Source: Pseudophaeomoniella oleicola
Lineage: Eukaryota; Ascomycota; Eurotiomycetes; Phaeomoniellales; Phaeomoniellaceae
Direction: 5' to 3'
Assembly (NCBI GenBank): GCA_003868215.1
Contig: QWDQ01000034.1
Coordinates: 1 to 64,000, forward strand
Length of the DNA stretch: 64,000 bases
In this document: positions 10,696 through 21,300 of the stretch, in pieces
Layout: each line of letters opens with the position of its first letter
Numbering within the stretch: the first letter of the stretch is position 1
Translations under genes and position numbers: made by a program
The notes under the pieces: model-generated
Seen by the model: only the letters and a program-made list of their open reading frames with translations
The model's database searches: none
What the model was told of the DNA's origin: nothing

Positions 10696-11851
10696 AGGGG
10701 GTGTTTGAATGGTTATCGTCAGGCGTCAAAGTACTATCATGGGAAGCACACGAGGGTTGAAGTGGTGGGTATGAAAGTAGATGCCGACAATTAAATGTTG
10801 CTGTTCAGTAAAGAAGAAGTCAGTCAAGGTTGAGAGAAGAAGAGCAAATGTTTCGGTTGACTTTCCTCCACTACCAAATGATGTGAAGTTGGATATATTG
10901 TCCTTAAGTACCTAGATACGTACCTAGGTAGTAAGTAAGAGGTATTGCTTGTTAAGGTAATCGTTACTGTAAGTGTAAGGTGGAGTGGAGAGTTGAGGGG
11001 TCGCTTTTGGCGTTCTACCTTAGTGTCTGGGGGCGGGAAGGGCAGTTAACTCTAGTTGCTCTACTTATTCTATCATGATTCAGATTCTAACTTCATCTTC
11101 GGACACCGAAGATCGCTTAAGAAAGTGTAAAAGAAGAGTCCAGTAGATAAGAGTGTCAGCTTAGCATCAGTAACAATAGGCTCACATTAATAGCACTCAT
11201 GCAGCTTACGACGCGGCTAGATATGGTAAGTTGGTCATGATCATGGCAGCGAGGTCAGTCACTTGGCTGCCCCGCTGAATTGGCCTCAACCATGAACCAT
11301 CCCCGGATTTACGAACAGCCCACAACGGCCTCCACCTTGAAAGTAACGCCATCCCATGCGTAGGAAGATCAATCATATCAAGTCCACTGGCATTCTGATA
11401 CAAAGACTATACGGAAATTGTAGAGCGTAGAACCATGATAAAACATATAGTAGGTTCTGCTACCTCGGCCAAAGCAGGTAGAGATATCAACATTGCAGTC
11501 ACCATGCTCAATGAGCAGTAGAATGACTACGAGGTATGAGATCAGACTTAGACTCAAGCAATCAAGAATTTATGACATGCGTTGAGTTCTCACGTAAGCT
11601 CCGGCGGTAAATACTAAATTCCGGAAGATTAATCTCCCAGGAACGACCTGACCTTGCCTTGCCTTAGCTTACCTGTGGTGTGCACACCTTTTGAATAAGC
11701 GAACTCTCAATCGAGCATCACACAAACATTCTGCGTGTACCTCGCTACCTACACTGCGCGCTCATTGTCTGAGGATCTCGTCTCACTCATCCAGAGGCAT
11801 CCAGTGGTTAGCTTGATTCTCTGGACTTTCAATCCAACTGCCTTTGTCAAG
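10696..11851. other. Intergenic region with TACCTAGGTA-type motif
   Basis: About 1.16 kb between the P450 stop and the ERG26-like start codon. Around 10,910-10,935 lies a short palindromic run (ACGTACCTAGGTAGTAAGTA) of the kind repeated in other intergenic regions of this window. No gene was recognised. The final portion includes the promoter and leader of the dehydrogenase. Confidence 0.5.
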
Positions 11852-12940
11852 ATGAGCCTGCAAAACTCAGGCCCGATCTTGATTGTAGGCGGCTGTGGTT
11901 TTTTAGGTCGCTACATCATCCAGGACCTGCTCACCAACTACAATGTCCCCGAAAGTCAGATCCATGCCTTCGACAGTGCCATTGAAGACAACCACAAGAT
12001 TGGAAGAGTTACCTACCATCAAGGCGATATCACCGTTCGTTCTGATGTTGAAAAAGTCCTAGTATCCATCAAACCAGCTGCGCTCTTCCACCTGGTCTCG
12101 CCCAAAGCATTCATCCATGACCTCGCTTTCTTCATGAAAGTGAACGTCGATGGCACCCGCAATCTAGTCGAAGTATCTCAAAAGACAGGCACCGTAAAGG
12201 CATTCCTGTATACCTCATCTTCAAGTGTCGTTCACAATTCAATCGGAGACCTCCGCAATGTTGACGAGACAGCACCGGTGCTCTTCATGCCCGAACAACA
12301 AGAACCATACCATCACACAAAAGCGCTAGCAGAGACTCTTGTCCTTGAAGCTAACAACCAGTCGCCCTCCCACATGCGAACTGTTGCTTTGCGACCATCA
12401 GGCCTATTCGGTAAAGGTGACTTGACTGCCACCAAGCCCATCATCGACAACGCCAAAGCTGGCAAATACAAATTTCAGATCGGCGACGGCAGCAACCTCT
12501 TTGACTGGACATATATTGAGAATGCAGCGCGCGCTCATGTCCTCGCCGCAGAGGCCCTGCTCCGTACCTACGACAACCCTACTTCGATCGCTGCCGACAT
12601 GAAAGTAGATGGTGAAGCATTCTTCATCACCAACGGAGAACCAGTTCCTTTCTGGGACTTTGTACGAAACGTCGGGGCCGCAGCAGGCTATCCTACTCCG
12701 AAAGACAAAATCACCGTCCTTCCCAAAAATGTTGGCATCGTGATAGGCTTTGTTGTCGAATGGGCCACATACATTCTCACCTTAGGCACTGTACGATCAA
12801 GCTTCACCTGGAGGGGTGTCAAATATTCGACACAGGTCAGGGTCTTCAACATCGACAAGGCGAGAAAGAGATTGGGTTACAAACCATTTGTGACCATGGA
12901 CGAAGCCATTCGAAAGAGCGTTCCAGATAAGGAAGAATAG
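11852..12940 (+). CDS. ERG26-like sterol-4-alpha-carboxylate 3-dehydrogenase family protein
   Basis: A single-exon 362-aa member of the 3-beta-HSD/extended SDR family. Erg26 oxidatively decarboxylates C-4 carboxysterols during C-4 demethylation at the ER. Visible features: N-terminal NAD-binding motif ILIVGGCGFLGRYI, the downstream block VNVDGTRNLVEVSQ, serine-rich YTSSSSVVH, and the catalytic Y-x3-K in YHHTKALAE. A hydrophobic stretch near residues 290-315 may contact the membrane, and FNIDKARKRLGYKP closes the family pattern. The open frame extends upstream of the chosen ATG without another ATG, so MSLQNSGP is taken as the start. The subtelomeric setting and oxidative neighbours raise the possibility of a paralogue used in secondary metabolism; the next enzyme back in the sterol pathway, ERG25, lies at 56,265. 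Confidence 0.82.
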   Translation: MSLQNSGPILIVGGCGFLGRYIIQDLLTNYNVPESQIHAFDSAIEDNHKIGRVTYHQGDITVRSDVEKVLVSIKPAALFHLVSPKAFIHDLAFFMKVNVDGTRNLVEVSQKTGTVKAFLYTSSSSVVHNSIGDLRNVDETAPVLFMPEQQEPYHHTKALAETLVLEANNQSPSHMRTVALRPSGLFGKGDLTATKPIIDNAKAGKYKFQIGDGSNLFDWTYIENAARAHVLAAEALLRTYDNPTSIAADMKVDGEAFFITNGEPVPFWDFVRNVGAAAGYPTPKDKITVLPKNVGIVIGFVVEWATYILTLGTVRSSFTWRGVKYSTQVRVFNIDKARKRLGYKPFVTMDEAIRKSVPDKEE

Positions 12941-13449
12941 GACAAGCCACACAGCTGCCATGGGGGGAGGAAGAGGCTGTTTTAGTGCAGACCGTCGGCC
13001 GAACTTGGTCGGTAGCTACCACGAGAACTCAGAACACTGGTCAAGACGAAACACGTCTCCATTCTAGGTGTCGTAATGACAGAACTTTGCTGGGATATTC
13101 GGCCATCTCGGTTTGCTTACAATTGAGATAGCTTGCATGATACAAGCTGATGAGATCAACAAGGCTGAGCTACAGGGAGTCTCGTCTCTCTTATCACATA
13201 GTGTTCCAGTATCAAACAAGAGTCAAACCGTAGATTTCTCCTATCTTCTGGGTGATGATCAAAGCTCCGCTACTTTCAACAGCAGACGGCAAGTAAAACT
13301 GACCGACTTTCTGTTCCCTGATCGTCAGATTCATACAACTCGTTTCTATGCTTCATTCTGCGGCTGGGTTTCACTTTCCCCGTCTTCGAACTCCAAAGCC
13401 CTTATTCACTCAGCTCAGCGTATAAGACCCCGTCTCCACTACACTACTC
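12941..13449. other. Convergent intergenic region
   Basis: About 510 bp between the stop codons of the ERG26-like gene and the rhodopsin-like gene, so mainly 3' UTR. The plus-strand open frame at 13,113-13,493 shows no family features and overlaps the 3' exon of the opposite gene. Confidence 0.5.
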
Positions 13450-14852
13450 CTAACTCTCGTTATCCCAAGCCCGATCTTTCCCTGTCACCTTAACAGCGTC
13501 ACGGCTTTCAGCCTTATGCATGACAATGTTGGCATCATCCTTCTCGTACATGCGAGTCTCACGGTTCAGACTGACGGAACTGTCGGAGCGAGTAGAAAGA
13601 CGTGACCAGAGGGTCTTGTACGTCGTCAACTGGAAGAAGGGCGTCTGGAGTAATTTGGGGAACGTATACATGGAGGCTGTGATTATACCGACATTGATCT
13701 CGACGACACTGTAGAGGACATGGCTTAGCAAAGCAAGAATGCAAGAGCAGTGCAGAGAGGCAACATACGACATTTGGGATGTCAGGGCAGAATTATAGAA
13801 TCTGTCTGGACTGTGGAAACGCCCCGCGCTGATTCCGAGACGCGCAATACTGACCGCACAGGCACTAGATATCACGGTTACATCGAAAACAGTCATTGGC
13901 TCATTGGTGAAGCACTTACATCGAGCCGCATCCGAAGACGGCAACGAGGCCAAGTTTCTTCCTGGTATCCAACTGCAATTTGAGGACCCTGGGAATAGCC
14001 AGAACAAGAAGATAGATATCCGTCACCACGTTGAAGACGGCTGAAATGACGCTGATAGTGCTTTGGTTTGTGCAAAGAGGGGTGGAAAGCGCGGTGAGAG
14101 CGTTGTTGCATTTGACGACTGTTGCAAGGCAAATGCCAACGTATGCCCCATAGAAACCAAAACAAATGCAGATGAACACCCAGAGCAGTAAGCAGAAGGT
14201 CTTGTAGACGAAGAAGATGCGGCGATATAGGAGAGCGATTGAGAGCTTGACAAAAAATATCACAGCAGGGTATACGACACTGATACTGACAAGGACCTGG
14301 AAAATAATTGGATATCACTTCAGTCATCTTCCATAAACTTGTAGATATGACTGACCTGGAGCGTGTTCGGTGTCAAGGACACTGCTCTGATATCCCAGAG
14401 GTGTTTACCGTATCCATGTCGAAGACCTGATGAACGGCAATCAGCTGTGTCACCCTCGACCTTTAGACGACCGAGGCTTACACCAAATCATAAGCCCAGA
14501 ATGGACAATAGATCCCGCCTTCGGCACCGTTAGAAACGCAAGGAGGGAAAGATATGGACATTGTGACATTACCGCTCCCAAGAGTATCGCATCTGACGAT
14601 GTTATCAGCAACATTGACCGACCACTTTCGCGAGAGACGGCAGTACTCACAGTCATCCGCGTCGAAATGACGAATAATTCTCTGTTTGACGTAAAAGCGT
14701 GCTGCCAGTACACAAAGCATAGCACCGAGAAAGATGCCATTGAGCGCGATCAGAACAGTAACTAACCTAGGCGTGACGTCGAAGTTGGAAGTAAGGCCCT
14801 TGGGCGGCGGCATCGCCGGGTAGTCGTACGGTACCAGATCAGACAACTGCAT
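13450..14852 (-). CDS. Fungal rhodopsin-like integral membrane protein
   Basis: Six exons: 14852-14651, 14592-14482, 14426-14356, 14296-13920, 13864-13769, 13708-13450; 371 aa. It is a seven-helix plasma-membrane protein of the Rhodopsin_fungal family, often described as Pth11-like GPCR-related. Landmarks: VTPRLVTVLIALNG at helix 1, FYVKQRIIRHFDADDY before helix 2, GYGKHLWDI, KLSIALLYRRIFF, a Cys-containing loop (CNNALTALSTPLC), LAIPRVLKLQLDTRKKLGL and SVVEINVGIITASM near helix 7, then a hydrophilic tail. The intron at 13,709-13,768 is 60 nt, in frame and stop-free; keeping it would add 20 residues, but removing it restores the family spacing. A truncated relative lies at 7665-7850. Ligand and signalling partner are unknown. 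Confidence 0.85.
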
Positions 14853-16423
14853 ATTGAATATTGTGACGAAAGATCAAATCGAACTGAGTGTATTCAAAAG
14901 TTCAAGAAAAAGACGTCCAGGATATCAAGGGTCCTACATATGTATCCCGAGCGCAATACGAAAGCCTGTCAGATCAGACCATGGAATTTTAGAGCAGTAA
15001 GGACTCTTCTCGTAGGACCACGCGTGCATATTAAGGGAAACCCTCATTTAGATCTCGAGTACAATGTACCTAGGTAGGTAAGGAACATGCCAAACTCAAA
15101 AGGACCATTGATGTTGTTTCACTCTTCTACCCCGATAAGCGATTGTTCTGTTGCGCAACAGCAACGGGGACAGCAACGAATCTCAGCACTTGCCCGCCCC
15201 TCAGGAAGGAAAGTCAATGGTCTGTAGGGTTCTGCTTTTTTGCCTTTCTTCTGGTGTTGAGTGATGGAGGGTAAGCAGAGGCAGACACTCAAGCACTGCA
15301 GGTGTCGTGCATGTCTTACCATGTAGATGAATTCCGAAGGTTGGAGTCCGGGGGCGGGGCGAGATCGAAGACGCCAGTAATCAGCAAATCTCTATTGACC
15401 CATGCAGGGTTTCCAACTAATAATGGTGATTTGCCTCATGCCGCAGTCCATTGGTATGAAAGATCTCCAAACAGGATGATGCGTGCCTACCACACTTTAT
15501 TGGAAGTGAGGTTAAGCAGCAGATAAAGATGCTTTGAAAAGACAGACGACCTGTACCTGGTAGCAACCCTTTTCCCTCTCATCCGAATAGTCGGACCAGA
15601 AGATTGATCCCAAAAGCTGAGCAATCTGTTGAGTAGCGTGAAGTACTATATACGTCTGGTAGCGACAGATGTCGCAGAGTATCTTACAGAGTTCAGGAGA
15701 TTCAGTATCCTTGTATATAGTATGCACCGTTAATTGCCCGTTCAGCAGCGGTTGAACCAAATCATTCAACGGGGGTCAGCTGCAGTGCCGGAATATCTCA
15801 CAGCATGGGCTTAGCTTCATACGAGGCAACTGGCAGCGTCCTTTGCAGTATCCGCCAGTCAGCTTGCATATCTCATATTGAAGGAAGGCAACAGGTCACC
15901 CCCTACACCCTCACAACGCTATGGAAACTAAAAGTCGCTTAGGTTCGGGTAGATGTGGCTTTCGATTTCATCCTGTCAGAATCTTCTTCATCCCGCGCCT
16001 CGGGTTCAGTCTCCCCAGCCCCCCTGACAATCACCGTCATTTGCCAACATCTAAGGGAACTTCCTGAAGCCTGGTGCTTCATTCCAGAATGCTTTAGTTT
16101 CCGTAATGTGTGCCAAGCAATTCTAGACCTCGTGTGGGCGTAAGCCGTATGCAACTGTAGGTGATGGGCCGATAAATTCGGATAGATTGTCCATTATGGA
16201 GTAGTGTGCTCCCGACATATCCGTATACAACGCTCAAAGGGTGTCTAAATCACTGCTCCTCGAAGTTGAGACCAGGAAGCATAGAAGGTTTCAATTGAAA
16301 TCATTTCCGATACTCCTGTACTGCGGTATGCCTTCAGGAAGAGGAAGTTCTACCTGGCACCGATTGGCAGTATTTCTGAAACCTTGGTTTGTCGCGATTG
16401 TTTCGAGACTGGCTGCCTCTTTT
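14853..16423. other. Intergenic region, no gene recognised
   Basis: About 1.57 kb between the rhodopsin-like start and the 3' end of the GRF gene. It contains the motif GTACCTAGGTAGGTAAGG near 15,065-15,082 and only short frames without family features. The first part should hold the rhodopsin-like promoter. Confidence 0.5.
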
Positions 16424-17455
16424 TCATCCTTTCTTCGTCCGAGGGGTGCTGATGTCGTGTTTCAAATGCGCGATCACAAGTTTGCTGGTTTCTTTCTCCG
16501 CCTCGAGAGCAGTGATCCTAGCTTGCAATTCCGAAATATGTTTGTCTTTAGTTCTGATGGCAACTCGAGTAATATCACGTCCTCGAGCTATTCCTTGAGT
16601 TCGTAATTCATGCTTGCTTAGAACTTCGACAAGCTTCGTGTGAACCTCTGGTTCCAAATGAGCAGATGAAAGCAGTCCCATGACTTCCGAAACCAAGTCC
16701 GTGCTCGACGCGTCGCCGTCTTTGATGCGGTCAATTGCAGGTGTAACTTCTGGTGACAACAGTCCATGTCTTCCCGTCTTGGGTGTGTAAGGGGTCTCGA
16801 AGACATCGTCTGATGAAGAGGGTGTTGGCCAAGATGCGGTGGATTCTGAAGCCGTCTCCATTTCTGCATGACCGCGTTTTCCAGGAGATGCAAATTGAAC
16901 AGTCTTTGATGCCTTCCTGGGCGTGACGGGTGCACTATTGAGAGCACCTTCTGCATTGACGAAGACATCATCTTCACTTGATGGCCAACCGAATGAGTCT
17001 TCGTGGTCCAAAGTTTTGTCGCTACTTTCAGCAGTACTCCTCCTCGAGGGGGTGGTAATGATCTCTCTGCTTGGCTTGGGCATATCTAAAGGATCTCCGG
17101 GTGTTGGATTAGAGGTAGGCCGAGCTCTGTCCACTTCCGATCGAACATTGTTCAGGACCACTGCCTTCTCACGTTGTTTGGCAGCATCATCCCAAAGGAA
17201 AAAATTACATCTCTTCGGTTGAGGCTTTTGGCACGTATAGACTAAGCATAGTTTAGTAGAGATGAGGTAGAGAGGGGACCACTTACACCAACGTCCGTGA
17301 TTCGGACCACCATTCTTTGTTTGAAAATGCTCTGCTGGCATGCGAGGATCACAATCACAGTGCCATGTTCCGTCTGCGAATAGACCCTTCGGGGCAGACT
17401 TGGAAGGGCTGTTATATGCTTTACCGCCCCTTCCTCGACCTTGACCTCTGAACAT
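16424..17455 (-). CDS. GRF-type zinc-finger protein with C-terminal coiled coil
   Basis: The N terminus is Arg/Gly-rich (MFRGQGRGRGGK). A GRF zinc finger follows: WHCDCDPRMPAEHF, then GPNHGRWF, YTCQKPQPKRCNFFLW, with ligands Cys33 or Cys35, His53, Cys60 and Cys68 by position. GRF fingers bind single-stranded nucleic acid in DNA repair and topoisomerase proteins. The middle is low-complexity and Ser/Thr/Pro-rich with repeated TP sites, and the C-terminal 50 residues form a probable coiled coil. A 45-nt intron (17,242-17,286; GTAAGT...CTTAG with a TACTAAAC branch site) lies inside the finger; it is in frame and stop-free, so the unspliced frame reads through as 343 aa. Spliced exons 17455-17287 and 17241-16424 give 328 aa. 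A role in genome maintenance is inferred only from the domain. Confidence 0.82.
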   Translation of the reverse strand: MFRGQGRGRGGKAYNSPSKSAPKGLFADGTWHCDCDPRMPAEHFQTKNGGPNHGRWCKWSPLYLISTKLCLVYTCQKPQPKRCNFFLWDDAAKQREKAVVLNNVRSEVDRARPTSNPTPGDPLDMPKPSREIITTPSRRSTAESSDKTLDHEDSFGWPSSEDDVFVNAEGALNSAPVTPRKASKTVQFASPGKRGHAEMETASESTASWPTPSSSDDVFETPYTPKTGRHGLLSPEVTPAIDRIKDGDASSTDLVSEVMGLLSSAHLEPEVHTKLVEVLSKHELRTQGIARGRDITRVAIRTKDKHISELQARITALEAEKETSKLVIAHLKHDISTPRTKKG

Positions 17456-18335
17456 TGTCGTCCAAGTATGCTAACACTGGTTGTGACCTTGGCTATGTTT
17501 ATGGGAGACGCTTCGCAGCTGGGCTTCGCCTCGGGGTGAACGAAGGTTCTGCAACCGCAAAATATATTAGTAGTTTTGGTTTTGACGGTGGTTGAATTGT
17601 TACTTAGACATGCCTCTTTTTACCCAAGGCTGTAACCCAGATCAAGAAGGATTGTCATTCAAGAGTGAAAGCTGATATCAGTAGGTTGGTGCATCACCTG
17701 TGACCTAGAGACAAGGCTGAAGGTTGAATAAACAATTTGTTGTATGACGCAGTTGGCCGGGTTGCGACAGTAATGCCGCGGGTTGCAGCCACTGAGACCG
17801 GTTTTAAAGTACTTATCTAGGCGTCTAGGCACCTCCTAAGCGCATCTATGGAGTTTTTGTGTCCAGGGTTCGATATCGTGCATTAGTGGACGAAGATTGG
17901 CCCGCAAAAGACTTGAAGTATTACAGACTGAGACTTCATTACTTGTGATGCATTTACCTTCTGCTTTCTAAACAGCCTTCAGTTGCTTTCTCTAGAGTAT
18001 TTCGATAGGGGCCTTAGGGAGTCAGGGCCGTTAAAGAACAGCTAATCTCATGTGTCCCTTTATCCACTTTCTATGCGGGTCATCCCCCCGAATCGGGTGA
18101 TTTAATATCCTATCTCGGTAGACCATAATTTGTCCTTAATTCCAGCGAACTGACAAAGTAAACACTTCGCGTCTTCTGAAGATTGCAACGCGCGCAAGTG
18201 CCGCGATGAATATCCCTTTTCAATCGATGGAAACCAGACGATCTTTGTTGCGCCAACCGACAGAGACTCATTCTTTCTGAGGATTTACCGGGAATCAACC
18301 TTGCGTAGGCTGCATTGCATGGGAGTGTCGCAAAC
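17456..18335. other. Divergent intergenic region
   Basis: About 880 bp between the divergent start codons of the GRF protein gene and the kinesin gene, so it holds both promoters and leaders. No gene or specific regulatory motif was recognised. Confidence 0.5.
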
Positions 18336-21300
18336 ATGGCTCCTATTGGGGGAGGCAACATCAAGGTCGTGGTGAGAGTAAGACCTTTCAACAGCAGAGG
18401 TATGAGAGTAACCAGTGGAAAGCTTCTAGCACGTACACTCATAACTATCTAGAAACCGACCGCCATGCAAAATGTGTAGTGCGGATGCAGGGAAGCCAGA
18501 CGGTCCTTGCTGCCTCACCTGAAGTCGAAGATCGTTCAAAGAAAGGCGCAAAGGCTGCATTTGATGGGCCGAAGACTTTCAACTTCGACAAGTCATACTG
18601 GTCCTTCAACAAGGCTGACCCTCACTATGCTGGCCAAGATCATCTCTTCAACGATCTCGGATCGCCCCTGCTCGACAATGCTTTTCAGGGCTATAACAAT
18701 TGTATCTTCGCATATGGACAAACAGGTTCCGGAAAATCGTACTCCATGATGGGTTATGGGGAAGATGCGGGTGTCATTCCACGCATTTGTCGAAACATGT
18801 TTGAGCGCATTGGGGGCATCCAAAAAGATCCGAATGTTCAGTGTACCGTGGAAGTGTCATATCTCGAGATTTACAACGAACGGGTGAGAGATCTACTCAA
18901 TCCGTCAACGAAAGGCAACCTGAAAGTCCGAGAACATCCTTCGACCGGTCCCTATGTGGAAGATCTTGCAAAACTGGTGGTGAGATCATTTCAAGAGATC
19001 GAGAATCTGATGGATGAGGGTAACAAAGCTCGAACTGTCGCCGCAACCAATATGAACGAAACCTCCAGTCGCTCGCATGCTGTTTTCACCCTTACATTGT
19101 CGCAGAAACGACATGACGTTGAGACCAACATGGATACGGAAAAAGTTGCAAAAATTAGTCTGGTGGATCTGGCGGGTTCCGAAAGAGCGACGTCGACGGG
19201 AGCGACGGGAGCACGGCTGAAAGAAGGTGCTGAGATCAATCGGTCACTGTCCACGCTGGGTCGTGTAATTGCCGCATTAGCAGACTTATCTTCAGGCAAA
19301 AAGAAGAACGCATCCATGGTGCCGTACCGTGACTCGGTATTGACTTGGCTCTTAAAAGACTCCTTGGGAGGAAACAGCATGACAGCGATGATTGCGGCAA
19401 TCTCTCCCGCCGACATTAACCTTGAAGAAACCTTGAGCACGTTGAGGTATGCCGACTCAGCCAAACGTATCAAGAACCATGCTGTCGTCAACGAGGATCC
19501 GAACGCCAGAATGATTCGCGAGTTGAAAGAAGAACTCGCACAACTAAGAAGCAAATTGAGCGCTGGCGGTGGAGGAGTCGGCGGAGAAATAAGCGCAGAA
19601 GTCTATCCTCCTGATACTCCTCTCGAGAAACAGATCGTCTCAATCACTCAAGCAGATGGTACCGTGAAAAAGGTCAGCAAGGCTGAAATTGTCGAGCAAC
19701 TCAACCAGAGTGAGAAACTCTACAAAGATCTCAATCAGACATGGGAAGAGAAGCTGCAAAAGACAGAAGAAATTCATAAGGAGCGAGAAGCCGCTCTCGA
19801 GGAACTCGGAATCAGTATTGAAAAGGTATGTCGACCGCCTTGTTTTCGAAACGAGCATTTTTCGACGATTAAAGGCCGTTTGGAAGCGGTCCTATTGTCA
19901 CGGTCGTCCTGCAAACTCCCCATATAATGCCTCCTCAGCAGGGGGCGTTTTCTTTCATTATCATAATGCAGCAGCCTGTATACACAGCGGTGCCGTTCTA
20001 AGCTAACTTCGCGACTGCTAGGGCTTTATTGGCTTGACCACTCCAAAGAAAATGCCGCACCTGGTGAATCTCAGTGATGATCCACTTCTTGCAGAATGTC
20101 TTGTCTACAATCTAAAACCAGGGAGGACGACCGTTGGAAATGTCGCCGCAGAGGCTGACAGCGAAGAGCATTCGGAAATACGATTGAATGGTTCTCGGAT
20201 TCTCCCACATCACTGCAGCTTTGAGAATTCCGATAACGTTGTGACTATCATCCCGTCGGAAGGTGCCGCAGTAATGGTCAACGGTGTCCGTATCGACAAA
20301 CCTAAGCGACTGAGAAGTGGTAACCGCATTATCCTTGGTGACTTTCACATCTTCCGATTCAATCATCCTCAGGAAGCTCGAGCTGAACGAGCAGAGCAGA
20401 GCCTTCTCAGGCATAGTGTGACTGCAAGCCAAATGGGATCGCCGGCTCCTACGCGACCTGTACATGAAAGGACGGCCAGCAAAGCTGGCTCCGAATTTGG
20501 TGACGACTCAAGCAGACCAGAGTCACCAGCACTTCCTGGTCGAGGGCGTGACTCGGACTGGTCATATGCTCGAAGAGAAGCTGCGGGTGCGATTCTCGGT
20601 ACTGATCAAAAGATATCACATCTAACGGATGATGAGCTGAACATATTGTTTGAGGACGTTCAGCGTGTACGAGAAAAGAGACGTAAACCTGAGAGCAAAC
20701 TGTTCGACACGGAAGAAGATTCCGATTCACTGTCATCATTTCTCGTTCGGGATAAATATATGTCTAATGGAACCATCGATAACTTCTCGCTAGATACAGC
20801 ACTTACACTACCTGGAACCCCTCAACAGACGGATGGGGGTGAAAGCAGTGAGGAAATGAGTGCTTTGGAAGCTGTACGAGATGATATGCAACGACAACTG
20901 GATGATCAAAAAGAAGAATACGCCGAAAAGCTAAGAACAGGAGAGGCATCAACCGGGAACCTCGATACATTACAACAGGAAAAGGAGAGAATGGAGCAAC
21001 AGCTTCGTACAGTGAAGGAAGAATTCGAAGAGCAGCTGAAAAGGCAGAAAGAAGCCTTCGACGAAGAGATCAAAGAGCTCAAATCTACACCTCGACGGGC
21101 GCGTGCACCTCCCCTCCCGCATGAATTGAGTGAAGAAGAGAAGTCTATAGCCAGGAGGGTGTTGGACCGATGGTCTCAACGCAATTTCGTGCGGATCGCC
21201 GAATCGATGCTACAGAATGCGGCATTGTTAAAGGAGGCGCAAGTCATGAGCCACGTGATGGACAAAAACGTAATGTTTCAGTATGCCATCATCGATACGA

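Noticed and set aside
11206-11403. Minus-strand 65-codon open frame
   Set aside because: Short, isolated and without family features or splice partners.
17860-17885. GGGTTCGATATC resembling a tRNA T-loop
   Set aside because: No matching acceptor, D or anticodon stems could be formed around it.
18991-19554. Antisense open frame of 187 codons inside the kinesin gene
   Set aside because: Lies opposite conserved motor-domain sequence and is a shadow of its codon use.
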